Notes: generated by a model from the letters alone, not told the origin. Shown: positions 17,248 through 27,227, numbered from the stretch's first letter. The stretch: DNA of 64,000 bases from Oscillospiraceae bacterium (GCA_015067995.1 SVLJ01000009.1:37762-101761), one strand, 5' to 3'. Translations and numbers: made by a program.

Positions 17248-18126
17248 ATGGAACAACGCCCCATCATTGCCATTCTGTATGATTTTGATAAGACTCTCTG
17301 CACCACCGACATGCAGAACTATGCGTTCATTCCCAGTCTGGGCATGACGCCCGGTGAATTCTGGAAGGAAGCCAATACCTTCGGACATGAACACAAAATG
17401 GACGGAATTCTGGCCTATATGTTCACTATGATCCGCAAGTCGGCGGAGAAGGGGGTTCCATTTACCCGGGAATCTCTGGTGGAAAAAGGTCGGGACATTG
17501 TGCTGTTCCCTGGGGTGGAGGACTGGTTTAGCCGCATCAATGAGTATGGTCTCAGTCAGGGTGCGGATGTAGAACATTATGTGATTTCTTCCGGATTGCG
17601 GGAGATCATAGAGGGTTCCTCCATCAGCCATGAATTCAAGGAGATCTATGCCGGTGAATTCTACTATGATGAAAACGGACGCCCCCTCTGGCCCAAGCTG
17701 GCGGTGAATTTTACTGCTAAGACCCAGTTTGTCTACCGCATCAATAAGGGTGTGCTGGACGTGTCCAACGACAAGGATCTCAACGACTCCATGCCGGATG
17801 ATAGCAAGCGCGTTCCCTTCCGGAACATGATTTATCTGGGTGATGGTCTTTCCGATGTGCCCTGTATGAAGATGATGCGTGCCTACGGCGGTCAAGCCAT
17901 TGCCGTTTATCAGCCCGGCAGCCGTCAGGGTGTGGAGGATCTTCTGGCCAAGGGGCGGGTGGATTATATGTTCCCGGCGGACTACAGAGCCGGCACCGCA
18001 CTGGAGGCAACGCTGAAAGGAATTATCTGCCGCATGGCCATCACGGATCGGCTGGCGCAGGAAAATGCCCGTCAGGTCAAGGCCATCGGACAGGGAGAAC
18101 TGCCCTATCAGTCCAGTCTGTTCTGA
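17248..18126 (+). CDS. HAD superfamily phosphatase
   Basis: 292 residues. HAD motif I ILYDFDKTLCTTD near residue 10 (nucleophile Asp), motif II VISSGLREII, and motif IV NMIYLGDGLSDVPCMK. The type resembles the phosphoserine-phosphatase-like branch, but no substrate is evident. Start at 17248 after AGGAGA; the in-frame extension upstream runs through the terminator and is rejected. Followed by the IS element. Confidence 0.85.
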   Translation: MEQRPIIAILYDFDKTLCTTDMQNYAFIPSLGMTPGEFWKEANTFGHEHKMDGILAYMFTMIRKSAEKGVPFTRESLVEKGRDIVLFPGVEDWFSRINEYGLSQGADVEHYVISSGLREIIEGSSISHEFKEIYAGEFYYDENGRPLWPKLAVNFTAKTQFVYRINKGVLDVSNDKDLNDSMPDDSKRVPFRNMIYLGDGLSDVPCMKMMRAYGGQAIAVYQPGSRQGVEDLLAKGRVDYMFPADYRAGTALEATLKGIICRMAITDRLAQENARQVKAIGQGELPYQSSLF

Positions 18127-18271
18127 AAGCAACTCAAGCCCGCAAGAAAGCCCTTGCGCCGAATGAAACTGCACCCCATTTGTTAGACAGTATGATATAC
18201 TATCTGTGTGGATGTGGTATAATAAACTGGACACCAAGTTAAGAGCGAATGCGAAAGGTGGTCAGTTAAAC

Positions 18272-18565
18272 ATGAAACGTGCCGTATACGATAAGCAGTT
18301 TAAAATGGCATCGGTGAAACATGCCCAGAGTACGGATCAGTCTGTCAGTGAGGTAGCAAAAACACTCGGCATCAGCGGGAGTACTCTGCGTCGATGGATT
18401 AATGAATACGATCAATATGGAGAAAGTGCGTTCCCAGGGCATGGGAACGCACTTTTCAATTCCACGTATGAGGTCAAAAAGCTTCAAAAGCAGATTGAAG
18501 AATTGAAATTGGAGAATGAAATATTAAAAAAACTCCAGGCCTTCTTGAAGCAAAAGAATGCGTGA
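18272..18565 (+). CDS. IS3-family transposase OrfA
   Basis: 97 residues from MKRAVYDKQFKMASVK: a helix-turn-helix (SVSEVAKTLGISGSTLRRWI) followed by a leucine-zipper coiled coil (VKKLQKQIEELKLENEILKK). It ends 4 bases into OrfB, which is in the -1 frame. Seven A (18526-18532) lie at the end of the coiled coil and the -1 frame is open from there into OrfB, so a programmed frameshift could make the fused OrfAB transposase. Start placed after AAAGGTGG. Confidence 0.92.
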   Translation: MKRAVYDKQFKMASVKHAQSTDQSVSEVAKTLGISGSTLRRWINEYDQYGESAFPGHGNALFNSTYEVKKLQKQIEELKLENEILKKLQAFLKQKNA

Positions 18566-19419
18566 GATTTCAGTTTCTTAAAGAACATCAGAAAAAATAC
18601 AACATCAAGAAGGCGTGTAAAATTCTCAAAGTCTCACGCTCTGGATACTATGATTACTTGAAGCGTAGAAAAAGTAGTAGAGCAATTGAAAATGAAGCTT
18701 TAACAGAAATGATTGAGGATATCTTTGAAAAGAATAAAGGGCGCTACGGTGCACGAAGAATCCAATTGATACTAGAACGCCAGGGAGTAAAAATCAACCA
18801 AAAACGAGTTTCAAAACTTATGAGCGCTCGCGGACTAATTGCAAAAGGAACTCGCAAGGCCTATCGTAAAGTTAAGAAAGGCACTCCCTGTGAAGAAAAA
18901 GAAAATATCCTTAATCGCGTTTTTACAGCAAATGCGCGTAATAAAGTTTGGGTTGGAGATATCACTTATGTCCCAACAAAGCATGGTTTCCTCTATCTCG
19001 CAGTTTTCATAGACATTTTCTCCCGAAAGGTTACCGGATGGGCCATGGACACGAGAATCCGTGATAGCTTGGTTCTTTCGGCCCTAAACCAAGCTATAGG
19101 AAGAGAACATCCGGAAAAGGGGCTAATTGTCCACACTGACCGAGGATCTCAATATACTTCTCAACGATTCCAAGCACTTTTAAACCGGTATGGTTTCGTG
19201 CAAAGCATGAGCCGAAAAGGAAACCCATATGACAATGCAATTATGGAGTCATTTTACCGAACCTTAAAAAGAGAGCTTGTTCAAGATGCCCATTACGAGA
19301 ATCCTGAACAAGCTCGGCAGGACATATTCAGATATATTGAACTTTACTACAACACAGAGCGAATTCATTCCGCGCTTGGCTGGCTTAGTCCAGCGCAATT
19401 TGAAAGCCAAAATGCTTAA
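18562..19419 (+). CDS. IS3-family transposase OrfB (DDE integrase core)
   Basis: 285 residues with an N-terminal HTH_21 region and an rve integrase core. The catalytic triad is visible: D in WVGDITYVPT, D in IVHTDRGSQY, and E in NAIMESFYRTLK with the following K/R. The GTG start overlaps the OrfA stop; in vivo it may be made mainly as the OrfAB fusion. Full length and undamaged, so the element may be active. Confidence 0.93.
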   Translation: MRFQFLKEHQKKYNIKKACKILKVSRSGYYDYLKRRKSSRAIENEALTEMIEDIFEKNKGRYGARRIQLILERQGVKINQKRVSKLMSARGLIAKGTRKAYRKVKKGTPCEEKENILNRVFTANARNKVWVGDITYVPTKHGFLYLAVFIDIFSRKVTGWAMDTRIRDSLVLSALNQAIGREHPEKGLIVHTDRGSQYTSQRFQALLNRYGFVQSMSRKGNPYDNAIMESFYRTLKRELVQDAHYENPEQARQDIFRYIELYYNTERIHSALGWLSPAQFESQNA

Positions 19420-19521
19420 AAAACCTTATCTTTTTGTCCAGTTTTTCTTGACTGCTCCAATTTTTCCTCTGAAATATTGTCTAACTTTTTGGGATCACTT
19501 CACGTCGGCGCTTTGTGAGGC

Positions 19522-20172
19522 TTATTTTATTTTTCCTAACTTAGCTATGTTGGCAATAACGATCAGCGTGGTTTCTGCTTCAAGAGGTTGTTCGGGATTG
19601 ATATTTACGTTTACCCTTTCACCTTTTTTGATAGCAACGATATTGAAACCATATTTTTTTCGGAGATTTAATTCAATCAAATTTTTGCCATGCCACTCAT
19701 CTCTCACATCGATCTCGATCATTGACACATCTTTCGACAGAGAGATCATATCAATAAAACCAGAGCTAAGTAGGTTCTTGGCAAGACGGATGCCGGACTC
19801 GTTCTCGGGAAATACCACTTTGTCCGCACCTACACGAAGCAATATCTTTTGTTGCATCTCGTTTGCACATTTTGCTATAACATTTTTTACGCCCACTTCC
19901 TTGCAGAGCGTGACAGCCATTACACTTGCTTCAAGATTACTTGCCATACAAACGACCACAGTATCGATGTTGCTAATACCAAGGCGCGATATGACCTCTG
20001 AATCGGTTACATCCGCACACTTGCAAACAGGCAAATATGCTGCTGCATCATTCACAATTTTTTGCTCGGCATCTACTGCAATAACCTCCATGCCATTCTC
20101 GACCAGTTCTCTTGCTACTGCTCTCCCGTATCTTCCAAGTCCGAAGACTGCGTATGTTTTCTTTGCTTTCAT
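19522..20172 (-). CDS. TrkA/KtrA family potassium channel regulatory subunit
   Basis: 216 residues: N-terminal RCK/Rossmann NAD(H)/ATP-binding domain (YAVFGLGRYGRAVARELVE, the GxGxxG motif; EVIAVD) and C-terminal TrkA_C domain (about 135-216). It gates the membrane subunit encoded just upstream. It begins 11 bases after the trkH-like gene, so the pair is one operon. Base composition is lower in GC than the flanking genes, suggesting separate origin. Confidence 0.93.
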   Translation of the reverse strand: MKAKKTYAVFGLGRYGRAVARELVENGMEVIAVDAEQKIVNDAAAYLPVCKCADVTDSEVISRLGISNIDTVVVCMASNLEASVMAVTLCKEVGVKNVIAKCANEMQQKILLRVGADKVVFPENESGIRLAKNLLSSGFIDMISLSKDVSMIEIDVRDEWHGKNLIELNLRKKYGFNIVAIKKGERVNVNINPEQPLEAETTLIVIANIAKLGKIK

Positions 20173-20183
20173 AGGATTCTCCT

Positions 20184-21536
20184 TTATCCAATACTGATAT
20201 CTTCCGTCGGCTCAGAAATAACATTCTGACTTTCGTTCTTTCTACCCAAGGCGACCGCAAGCGATATGGGACCGACTCTGCCAAAATACATGGTTACAAT
20301 TATAATGAGTTTTCCAAATGCGTTGAGTGTTGCCGTAAAGTTTCTTGAAAGACCAACCGTTGCCGTTGCACTAACCGTTTCATAAACTGCATCAATGGCA
20401 GAAGCGTTACTCGTTGCCAGTATCAGTACCGTTGAGCTGGCGCAGATCGCAAGAAACATTACAACCACAGCAACAGCCTTTTTCAATGAGTCATCGGAAA
20501 TGCGACGACCGAACAGAGCTGCGCTATTCTTGTTTCTGATGGTAGCGAATGCCGAGCAGATAAGTACAGTGATCGTTACGGTTTTCATACCGCCTGCCGT
20601 TCCTACTGGCGAACCGCCGATCAACATCAAAATAATAGATACGGCAGCAGATGCATTCGTCAGATTCTCTTGTGGAACAGAGGCAAAGCCTGCGGTTCTC
20701 GTGGTGACCGATTGGAAGAAAGATACTTGAATCTTATCATATAAGTCCATTTCTCCGATGGTCAAAGGATTTGCGTATTCAAAAATAAGTATGAGAATTG
20801 CACCGGCAAGGATGAGTCCTGCCGTAACGGTAATAGCTATCTTGCTGTGCAAGGTCAGGTGTCTAAATATTTTTCTGCTTTTCGGAAAACGACTCTTAAC
20901 TACATGGAGAACATCCCACCATACGATATATCCGAGCCCCCCGAGAATTATGAGCGCAGAGGTTACGATGTTGATTAAGGGATTTGTGGCGTAATTACAA
21001 AGGCTGTTTTCCGCAATAATGTCAATACCTGCGTTACAAAAAGCGGAAACTGAATTAAATACTGATATCCAAATGCCTTTTGCGCCAAACTCGGGGATGA
21101 AAACGAGCATATACAGAACTGCACCAATTCCCTCGATGATCAGTGTGCCGAATAACACGTTCTTGACAAACTTGACAAGACCCGACATGGTATTGAGGTT
21201 AAAAGCGTCTTGAATGAGCAAACTGTCGCCGATGCCCAGCTTTCTGTTCAAGAGAAGCATCCATCCTGTCATGATTGTGATAACTCCGAGTCCACCAACC
21301 TGTATCAGCATCAGTATAACAATCTGTCCAAAAACACTCCATGTTGAAAAAGTTGGCAGTGTTACGAGTCCAGTAACACAGGTTGAAGTTGTTGCCGTGA
21401 ACAGAGCATCGATATATGGCACTGCAGTCCCGTTAGTTGAGCTGATCGGCAGGGCCAAGAGCAAACTCCCGATCAATATCACCAAAAGAAAACTCAATAG
21501 TATAATTTGAGTCGTTGTAAATCGAATCCTTTTCAT
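20184..21536 (-). CDS. TrkH/KtrB family potassium uptake membrane subunit
   Basis: 450-residue polytopic protein with repeated pore-loop regions of the K+ transporter superfamily: TSTCVTGLVT, NAGIDI, TRTAGFASV and SATATVGLSRN (filter glycines). At 450 residues it fits KtrB-type uptake proteins. Start MKRIRFTTTQ after CGGAGAG. Partner of the adjacent RCK protein; together they form a Ktr-like K+ (possibly Na+-coupled) uptake system. Confidence 0.93.
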   Translation of the reverse strand: MKRIRFTTTQIILLSFLLVILIGSLLLALPISSTNGTAVPYIDALFTATTSTCVTGLVTLPTFSTWSVFGQIVILMLIQVGGLGVITIMTGWMLLLNRKLGIGDSLLIQDAFNLNTMSGLVKFVKNVLFGTLIIEGIGAVLYMLVFIPEFGAKGIWISVFNSVSAFCNAGIDIIAENSLCNYATNPLINIVTSALIILGGLGYIVWWDVLHVVKSRFPKSRKIFRHLTLHSKIAITVTAGLILAGAILILIFEYANPLTIGEMDLYDKIQVSFFQSVTTRTAGFASVPQENLTNASAAVSIILMLIGGSPVGTAGGMKTVTITVLICSAFATIRNKNSAALFGRRISDDSLKKAVAVVVMFLAICASSTVLILATSNASAIDAVYETVSATATVGLSRNFTATLNAFGKLIIIVTMYFGRVGPISLAVALGRKNESQNVISEPTEDISIG

Positions 21537-21569
21537 ACCATTTTACTCTCCGTGCATCAATTAAGTATT

Positions 21570-21598
21570 AATATAGCATAAATTAGGTGTTTTGCCAA
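21570..21598 (-). promoter_or_regulatory. Promoter of the potassium uptake operon
   Basis: Minus-strand TTGGCA (21593-21598), 17 bases, TATATT (21570-21575), about 35 bp before the trkH start. Confidence 0.65.
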
Positions 21599-21612
21599 TG
21601 TAATGCAGTACA

Positions 21613-21864
21613 TTATATTATTTGCTTTTTTGTGAACATCCATAACGGCACAGTGCCCGCAGAAAAATCTGTGGATACTTTAGGCGCTCGATTAAGTATT
21701 TTATATTCAGTTACCGCTTTTAGATAGACTTCGGGATTGCCGTTGAGTATCAGATCGGCGTATGCAATCGGGTCATTGCAGATAAGATCATCAGATATCA
21801 AGCTCTGACCGCTGATAAATATTGTCTGCCACTTCGTTTTCAACCGCAATTGTGTCAATGGCAA
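21613..21864 (-). pseudogene. Unidentified remnant or small ORF (83 residues)
   Basis: Open frame of 83 codons in the AT-rich patch upstream of the potassium genes, ending GTVPLWMFTKKQII. No convincing ribosome site precedes its first ATG, and a different frame over its 5' end gives a plausible short start (MIAIDTIAVENEVADN) that stops after 25 codons. That pattern fits a decayed gene with a frameshift. I cannot name the family. The next 195 bases (21865-22059) show nothing I can identify. Confidence 0.3.
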
Positions 21865-22059
21865 TCATAGTTGCTTTCCCAACCCTGCCAGACAGATGCT
21901 GTTAAATAGCGTTTTTTAGAACTGCTGTTTTACGAGCACCCTACGGTGCGGAGTTTTTCCGTTCTGTTTTCATTCCTCGGCAAAAAAGCATTTACAGTCG
22001 GGGTTTCTTCTGATAAACTATACGATGCGTAATTAGTTCTCTGAGAGGGGAGTGGAACC

Positions 22060-22743
22060 ATGGCATCATCCACAGAATTTTCCCGCACGCTGTCTCTGCT
22101 GCGACAGGAACGCGGTGTTTCTCAGCGTACGGCTGCTGCCGACCTGGGGATTTCTCAGGCATTGCTGAGTCATTATGAGAACGGCGTCCGCGAACCAGGC
22201 CTCCACTTTGTGGTGAAGGCCTGCGATTATTACCATGTGTCTGCGGACTATATTCTGGGACGGACACTGTCCCGTGACGGCACGATGCTGTCCTCCGAAG
22301 ATCTGCTGGCGGCGGAGAAACAGAGCAATGTCCTCCGCGGCAGTATTTTGGCTACCATCCAGTCCAAATTGATGGCCGGAGCCGTCGGCGTTCTTTTTGA
22401 GCTGCTGGGCAAGCTGGGGGACAAGACTGCTGTCAATGAGGCGGCGGCCTATCTGGGCACAGCGATCTACCAGCTCTATCGCCGGCTCTACCGGCACAGC
22501 GGTGCCAATGAGGCCTATTTTTCTCTGGACGGTGCTGACTGGGAGCTGGACGCTGCTGCCGCTGACATGAAGCGCAGTGAGCTGCGCTATGCCAAAGCGC
22601 TGCGCGAGCTGTCGGAGAAGAAGGTCGCCTATCCGCCCATGAGTGAAGAAGCGGTGACGGAGGCATTCCCGGGACGTTGTCAGAGCGTGGCGCAGGTGCT
22701 CCATGGCGCAGACAGTCGTATGGCTGATCTTGCCGGAAAGTGA
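22060..22743 (+). CDS. XRE family helix-turn-helix protein with helical C-terminal domain
   Basis: 227 residues: Cro/CI helix-turn-helix at residues 8-62 (LSLLRQERGVSQRTAAADLG, then LSHYENGVREPGL) followed by an uncharacterised, mostly helical domain (70-227). Start MASSTEF after GAGAGGGGA. It lies immediately before the MBOAT gene (7 bases apart), so it may belong to that operon and respond to an envelope signal; that is inference. Confidence 0.85.
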   Translation: MASSTEFSRTLSLLRQERGVSQRTAAADLGISQALLSHYENGVREPGLHFVVKACDYYHVSADYILGRTLSRDGTMLSSEDLLAAEKQSNVLRGSILATIQSKLMAGAVGVLFELLGKLGDKTAVNEAAAYLGTAIYQLYRRLYRHSGANEAYFSLDGADWELDAAAADMKRSELRYAKALRELSEKKVAYPPMSEEAVTEAFPGRCQSVAQVLHGADSRMADLAGK

Positions 22744-22750
22744 GGCTGCG

Positions 22751-24184
22751 ATGTCGTTTCAATCTCTGGCGTTTTTCGGATTTCTGGCGGCAGTGATTGC
22801 CGCTTGCCTGTTGGTGGGCCGCCGCAGCCTTGTTGTGGGAAAAATATTGCTGTCTGCTGCCTGTCTGGTGTTTTATCTGAATGGTGTTTCCCGTCCGCTG
22901 ATGGGTTTTGCCGTACTGTTTTTGGGCATGGCGGTGACATTGGCGGCCACGGGAGCGCTGTGTGCGGGAAAGAACAGACGGACTGTCTTCGCGGCTGCGG
23001 CTGGGTGGCACATTGCTGTTCTTCTGATCTTCAAATACACCGGCTTTTTCACCGGCGGTGCCCTGCGCATCGGCTGGGCACCGGTGGGACTGAGCTTCTT
23101 CACCTTTCAGCAGCTGTGGTATCTGAAGGAGGTTTATACCGGAGAATACACCCCGGCAAAAACAGGCCTTTCCGGCGCAGGTGACTTTTTCCTGTATACC
23201 TTCTTTTTCCCGTCTGTTACCTCTGGCCCGATTCTGCGGCCGGGCACATTTCTGCCTCAGCTTCAGGAGCCGTTTCGCCCCGATTGGCAGGATGCAGCCG
23301 CCGGCATTTACAGCATCTGTGCGGGTACGGTGAAGAAAGTGCTTCTGGCGGATTCCTTTGCGGTCATTGTCAACAACGGCTGGGCTTATGAAGAGAGCAT
23401 TTCCGCTGTGACGGCCTGGATGATGATCCTGGGCTATACGCTGCAGCTGTATTTTGATTTTTCCGGCTATTGCGACATCGCTCTGGGTGCAGCCAGGTTG
23501 CTGGGCATTCGCCTGCCGGTGAATTTCGATTCTCCCTACCGCAGCCTTTCCGTTACGGAATTCTGGAAGCGGTGGCATATCACTCTGACCACCTTCCTGC
23601 GGGAATGCCTGTACTTTCCGCTGGGCGGCAGCCGAAAGGGTGTACTGCGGACGTATCTGAATATCCTGATCGTGTTTCTGGTCAGCGGTTTCTGGCACGG
23701 CGCCGGATGGACGTTCATCGTGTGGGGCGCACTGCATGGCCTTGCACAGGTGACGGAGCGTATTCTGGGTCAATGGCCGGAGCGTTTTCCGAAGCTGCTG
23801 CGCTGGGGAATGACATTCCTGTTCCTAAATCTGGCGTGGGTATTTTTCCGTGCGCCGGATGTCGGAAGTGCGCTGACGCTGCTGCGTACAGCCTTCACCC
23901 CGGACTTCAGCCTGCCGGCCGGGTGGTTGGTCAGCGGCCTCTTATCCAAGGAAGTGGCGGCGGTGGGAATGCTGCTGCCGTCTTTGTCGGAGCGCATCAA
24001 TGTTCTGCTGATGGCGGTGCTGTATGGTGCAGGTATGCTGGTTGTTGCATGGCCCCGCAGCACAGCAAGAGAAATGGAGAATGGTTGTCCCGGCTTCCTG
24101 CGCAGCGCATTGCTGGCGGTGATGACTGCGTGGGCGATCATGTCTTTCACTGGTGTTGGCACGTTCATTTATTCCAATTTCTGA
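22751..24184 (+). CDS. MBOAT family membrane-bound O-acyltransferase
   Basis: 477-residue polytopic protein of the AlgI/DltB-like MBOAT group, which moves acyl groups across the membrane onto extracytoplasmic polymers. Family marks: GLSFFTFQQLWYL, PSVTSGPILRP, LQLYFDFSGYCDIA, RSLSVTEFWKRWHITL and FWHGAGWTFIVWGALHGL with the catalytic His. The ATG at 22751 follows the XRE stop closely; an upstream in-frame ATG overlaps the XRE gene and is rejected. Its partner is the next gene. Confidence 0.93.
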   Translation: MSFQSLAFFGFLAAVIAACLLVGRRSLVVGKILLSAACLVFYLNGVSRPLMGFAVLFLGMAVTLAATGALCAGKNRRTVFAAAAGWHIAVLLIFKYTGFFTGGALRIGWAPVGLSFFTFQQLWYLKEVYTGEYTPAKTGLSGAGDFFLYTFFFPSVTSGPILRPGTFLPQLQEPFRPDWQDAAAGIYSICAGTVKKVLLADSFAVIVNNGWAYEESISAVTAWMMILGYTLQLYFDFSGYCDIALGAARLLGIRLPVNFDSPYRSLSVTEFWKRWHITLTTFLRECLYFPLGGSRKGVLRTYLNILIVFLVSGFWHGAGWTFIVWGALHGLAQVTERILGQWPERFPKLLRWGMTFLFLNLAWVFFRAPDVGSALTLLRTAFTPDFSLPAGWLVSGLLSKEVAAVGMLLPSLSERINVLLMAVLYGAGMLVVAWPRSTAREMENGCPGFLRSALLAVMTAWAIMSFTGVGTFIYSNF

Positions 24185-24193
24185 GGTGGACGT

Positions 24194-25285
24194 ATGAAAC
24201 AAGCGTATCGGCGCTGGATCTGCGGTTTTATGGCGGTTGTGCTGCTGCTGTTGGCAGCTTGTGCCGCTGTGGTATATACGGTAGACCCGGCTATCTATTA
24301 CCGAATGCCAGAGAGCAGAAAAACGGCATACTTCAGTGAGCGCTATCAAAGTGCGGGGCTTGCAAAAAATGCTCTGGCGGATACCGTACTCATCGGAACC
24401 TCCATGGCCTCCAATTACCGGGCAAGCCGCATCGGAGAGACCTTTGGCGGTGAGGGACTGCGCATTACCCTGCCGGACGGCTATCTCAGCGAGTTTGACA
24501 AGGTGATGGAGGTGCTCCTGCATCATCAGAATCCGAAACGGGTGATTTTCGCGTTGGATCTGAACATTATGATCCGTGATGAAAGCGGCGTGACGGATGT
24601 GATGCCCAAGTATCTTTACAATCGGAATCCACTGGATGATATCCAGTATCTGCTGAATAAGGACAATCTCTATTACAGTCTCTTCAACCTGATGAGCAGA
24701 AAATGGGGATCACTGGAGACCATGGACGAAAGCTTTGTCTGGGATGAGGGTGTCTGGTGGAACCATGACGCGGCGCTGATGTTCTATCAGCGCCCGGAAC
24801 CGGCAAAGCTGCCGCTGGAAGCAGATACCTATACGGAAAATGTCCAAAGCAATCTGGCTGTGATGGAAAGCTGGATTCGGGAAAATCCCGATATCGAGTT
24901 CTGCCTCTTCTTATCGCCCTACAGCATGCTCTTCTGGGACAAGGCGGATCGTCTCGGCGAGACGGAGGCGCTGCTGACGGCGATGGAGCAGATCAGTGAA
25001 GCCCTGCTGGAACATGAAAACGTATCCCTCTACGGTTATCTGATGGACAGAGAATTTGTGGAGGATCTGGACAACTACTGTGACCACATCCATCACTCCA
25101 CGGAAATGGGTGAACGTTTGCTGGGCAAGCTGGCAGCAGACGAAGGTCGGCTCACAAAGGAAAATCTGACGGAGACTATCGCCAACTGGCGGGAGTTTGT
25201 GGTAAATTACAACTATGAAAAGTTCTGGGACGAGGCCTACTGGCTTCAATGGATTGCCGACAAAGCGGCAAAGGCAGCGTCCTGA
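24194..25285 (+). CDS. Membrane-anchored SGNH/DHHW-like partner of the MBOAT acyltransferase
   Basis: 363 residues with one N-terminal hydrophobic anchor (residues 9-30) and an extracytoplasmic domain. VLIGTSMASNYR near residue 70 resembles the block-I Ser of SGNH hydrolases, and YCDHIHHS near residue 298 could supply the Asp-x-x-His pair. Proteins of this kind pair with MBOAT acyltransferases (as AlgX/AlgJ with AlgI) to finish acetyl transfer. It begins 9 bases after the MBOAT gene. The acceptor polymer is unknown. Confidence 0.75.
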   Translation: MKQAYRRWICGFMAVVLLLLAACAAVVYTVDPAIYYRMPESRKTAYFSERYQSAGLAKNALADTVLIGTSMASNYRASRIGETFGGEGLRITLPDGYLSEFDKVMEVLLHHQNPKRVIFALDLNIMIRDESGVTDVMPKYLYNRNPLDDIQYLLNKDNLYYSLFNLMSRKWGSLETMDESFVWDEGVWWNHDAALMFYQRPEPAKLPLEADTYTENVQSNLAVMESWIRENPDIEFCLFLSPYSMLFWDKADRLGETEALLTAMEQISEALLEHENVSLYGYLMDREFVEDLDNYCDHIHHSTEMGERLLGKLAADEGRLTKENLTETIANWREFVVNYNYEKFWDEAYWLQWIADKAAKAAS

Positions 25286-25349
25286 TGATACACTGTATAT
25301 CCCTGCTGCACAGCTGACGTACAGGGAAAACCCGGGAGGATAGATGCTT

Positions 25350-27161
25350 ATGACCAAGCAGGAAAACATTCGCAATTTCTCCATCATTGCGCATATTGAC
25401 CACGGCAAGTCCACACTGTCGGACCGTATGATCGAGCTTTGCGGCGCTGTGGAGCAGCGGCAGATGGAGTCTCAGATTCTGGATAATATGGATCTGGAAA
25501 AAGAACGCGGTATTACCATTAAGGCACGCGCTGTCCGCATGGACTACAAGGCCATGAACGGAGAGACCTATACCCTCAACCTTATCGACACGCCGGGTCA
25601 TGTGGACTTCAACTATGAGGTTTCCCGCTCTCTGGCTGCCTGTGAGGGCGCTATTCTGGTGGTGGACTCCAGTCAGGGCGTGGAGGCCCAGACTCTGGCC
25701 AACACATATCTTGCCATGGAGCACGATCTGGAGATTCTGCCGGTGTTCAACAAGATCGACCTGCCTGCCGCTGATCCCCAGCGTGCCAAGCACGAGGTGG
25801 AGGACATCATCGGGCTGCCTGCCATGGATGCACCGGAGATCTCTGCCAAAATGGGCATCAACATTCAGGCTGTGCTGGAGGATATCGTCAAAAATGTACC
25901 GCCTCCCTCCGGCGATCCCTCTGCGCCGCTGAAGGCGCTGATTTTTGACAGCCAGTATGACAGCTATCGCGGTGTCATCGTCTATATGCGTCTGATGGAA
26001 GGCACTCTGCAGCCGGGTCAGACGGTTCGCATGATGGCCACCGGCGCCCAGTATACCGTGCTGGAATGCGGTCATCTGCTGCCTTTGGGCATGAAGCCCT
26101 GCGACAGACTGGAGGCCGGTGAGGTGGGCTACTTCACCGCCAGCATCAAAACCGTCAAGGATACACAGGTGGGTGATACCGTCACCGATGCCGCCGATCC
26201 CGCGGCCGAGCCCCTGCCCGGTTACCGGCCGGTCCAGTCTATGGTTTACTGCGGTATCTATACCGAGGATGGTTCCAAGTTCCCTGATCTTCGTGACGCA
26301 CTGGAGAAGCTGCGCCTCAACGACGCATCGCTTTCCTTCGAGCCGGAGACCTCCGTGGCACTGGGATTTGGATTCCGCTGCGGCTTTTTGGGCATGCTGC
26401 ACATGGAGGTCATTCAGGAGCGTCTGGAGCGTGAATTCGATCTGGATCTGGTGACCACGCTGCCCTCCGTTATTTACGATGTCTACAAGACCGACGGCAC
26501 ACTGGTGCGGGTGGATAACCCCCACAACTATCCCGACCCTGCCGGCATCGAGCGGGCGGAGGAGCCCTTTGTCAAGGTGTCCATCATTGCCCCCAACGAT
26601 TATGTGGGCAACATCATGCCTCTGTGCCAGAACCGTCGTGGCGAGTTTAAGGACATGCAGTATCTGGATACCCGACTGGTGGAGCTGCACTACGAGATGC
26701 CGCTCAACGAGATCATCTATGATTTCTTCGATACGCTGAAAGCCAATACCAAGGGCTATGCCTCTTTGGACTACGAGCTGTCCGGTTACCGTCCCAGTGA
26801 GCTGGTGAAGGTGGATCTGCGGCTCAACGGCGACGGCGTGGATGCCCTCAGCTTCATTGCCCACAAGGACAAGGCTTATCCCCGTGCCCGCCGCCTGTGT
26901 GAAAAGCTGAAGGAGAATATCCCCCGGCAGCTCTTTGAGATCCCTATTCAGGCGGCCATCGGCGGCCGTGTCATTGCCCGTGAGACGGTGAAGGCTATGC
27001 GCAAAGACGTTCTGGCCAAGTGCTACGGCGGCGACATCACCCGTAAGAAGAAGCTGCTGGAAAAGCAGAAGGAGGGCAAAAAGAAGATGCGTTCTCTGGG
27101 TACTGTGCAGGTTCCCACAGAGGCATTCCTGGCCGTCCTCAAGCTGGACGAGGAGAATTGA
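25350..27161 (+). CDS. lepA: Elongation factor 4 (LepA)
   Basis: 603-residue translational GTPase. G1 [16 protein letters not shown]2 ERGITIKA, G3 DTPGHVDF, G4 NKIDLP; then domain II, the EF-G-like domains and the LepA-specific C-terminal domain (from about 490, ending in [23 protein letters not shown]). Start at 25350 because GGGAGGA is nine bases upstream; the ATG two codons earlier is too close to it. Confidence 0.97.
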   Translation: MTKQENIRNFSIIAHIDHGKSTLSDRMIELCGAVEQRQMESQILDNMDLEKERGITIKARAVRMDYKAMNGETYTLNLIDTPGHVDFNYEVSRSLAACEGAILVVDSSQGVEAQTLANTYLAMEHDLEILPVFNKIDLPAADPQRAKHEVEDIIGLPAMDAPEISAKMGINIQAVLEDIVKNVPPPSGDPSAPLKALIFDSQYDSYRGVIVYMRLMEGTLQPGQTVRMMATGAQYTVLECGHLLPLGMKPCDRLEAGEVGYFTASIKTVKDTQVGDTVTDAADPAAEPLPGYRPVQSMVYCGIYTEDGSKFPDLRDALEKLRLNDASLSFEPETSVALGFGFRCGFLGMLHMEVIQERLEREFDLDLVTTLPSVIYDVYKTDGTLVRVDNPHNYPDPAGIERAEEPFVKVSIIAPNDYVGNIMPLCQNRRGEFKDMQYLDTRLVELHYEMPLNEIIYDFFDTLKANTKGYASLDYELSGYRPSELVKVDLRLNGDGVDALSFIAHKDKAYPRARRLCEKLKENIPRQLFEIPIQAAIGGRVIARETVKAMRKDVLAKCYGGDITRKKKLLEKQKEGKKKMRSLGTVQVPTEAFLAVLKLDEEN

Positions 27162-27227
27162 CGCTGATACGGAAAAGGACCGCGCCCTGTGGCGCGGCCT
27201 TCCGGTATTACCCAATGGAGGAAATGC

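Larger units (their letters stand above)
18226..19442 (+). mobile_element. IS3-family insertion sequence, apparently complete
   Basis: Two overlapping transposase frames flanked by imperfect inverted repeats: ACTGGACACCAAGTTAAG at the left (from 18226) and the complement of ACTGGACAAAAAGATAAG at the right (to 19442). The terminal dinucleotides TG/CA of this group would put the exact ends at 18228 and 19440. I cannot define a target-site duplication with confidence: the adjoining AAAC/GTTT bases are inverted, not direct. The element is AT-richer than the genes before it. It lies between a HAD gene and the trkA/trkH pair without breaking either. Confidence 0.85.
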
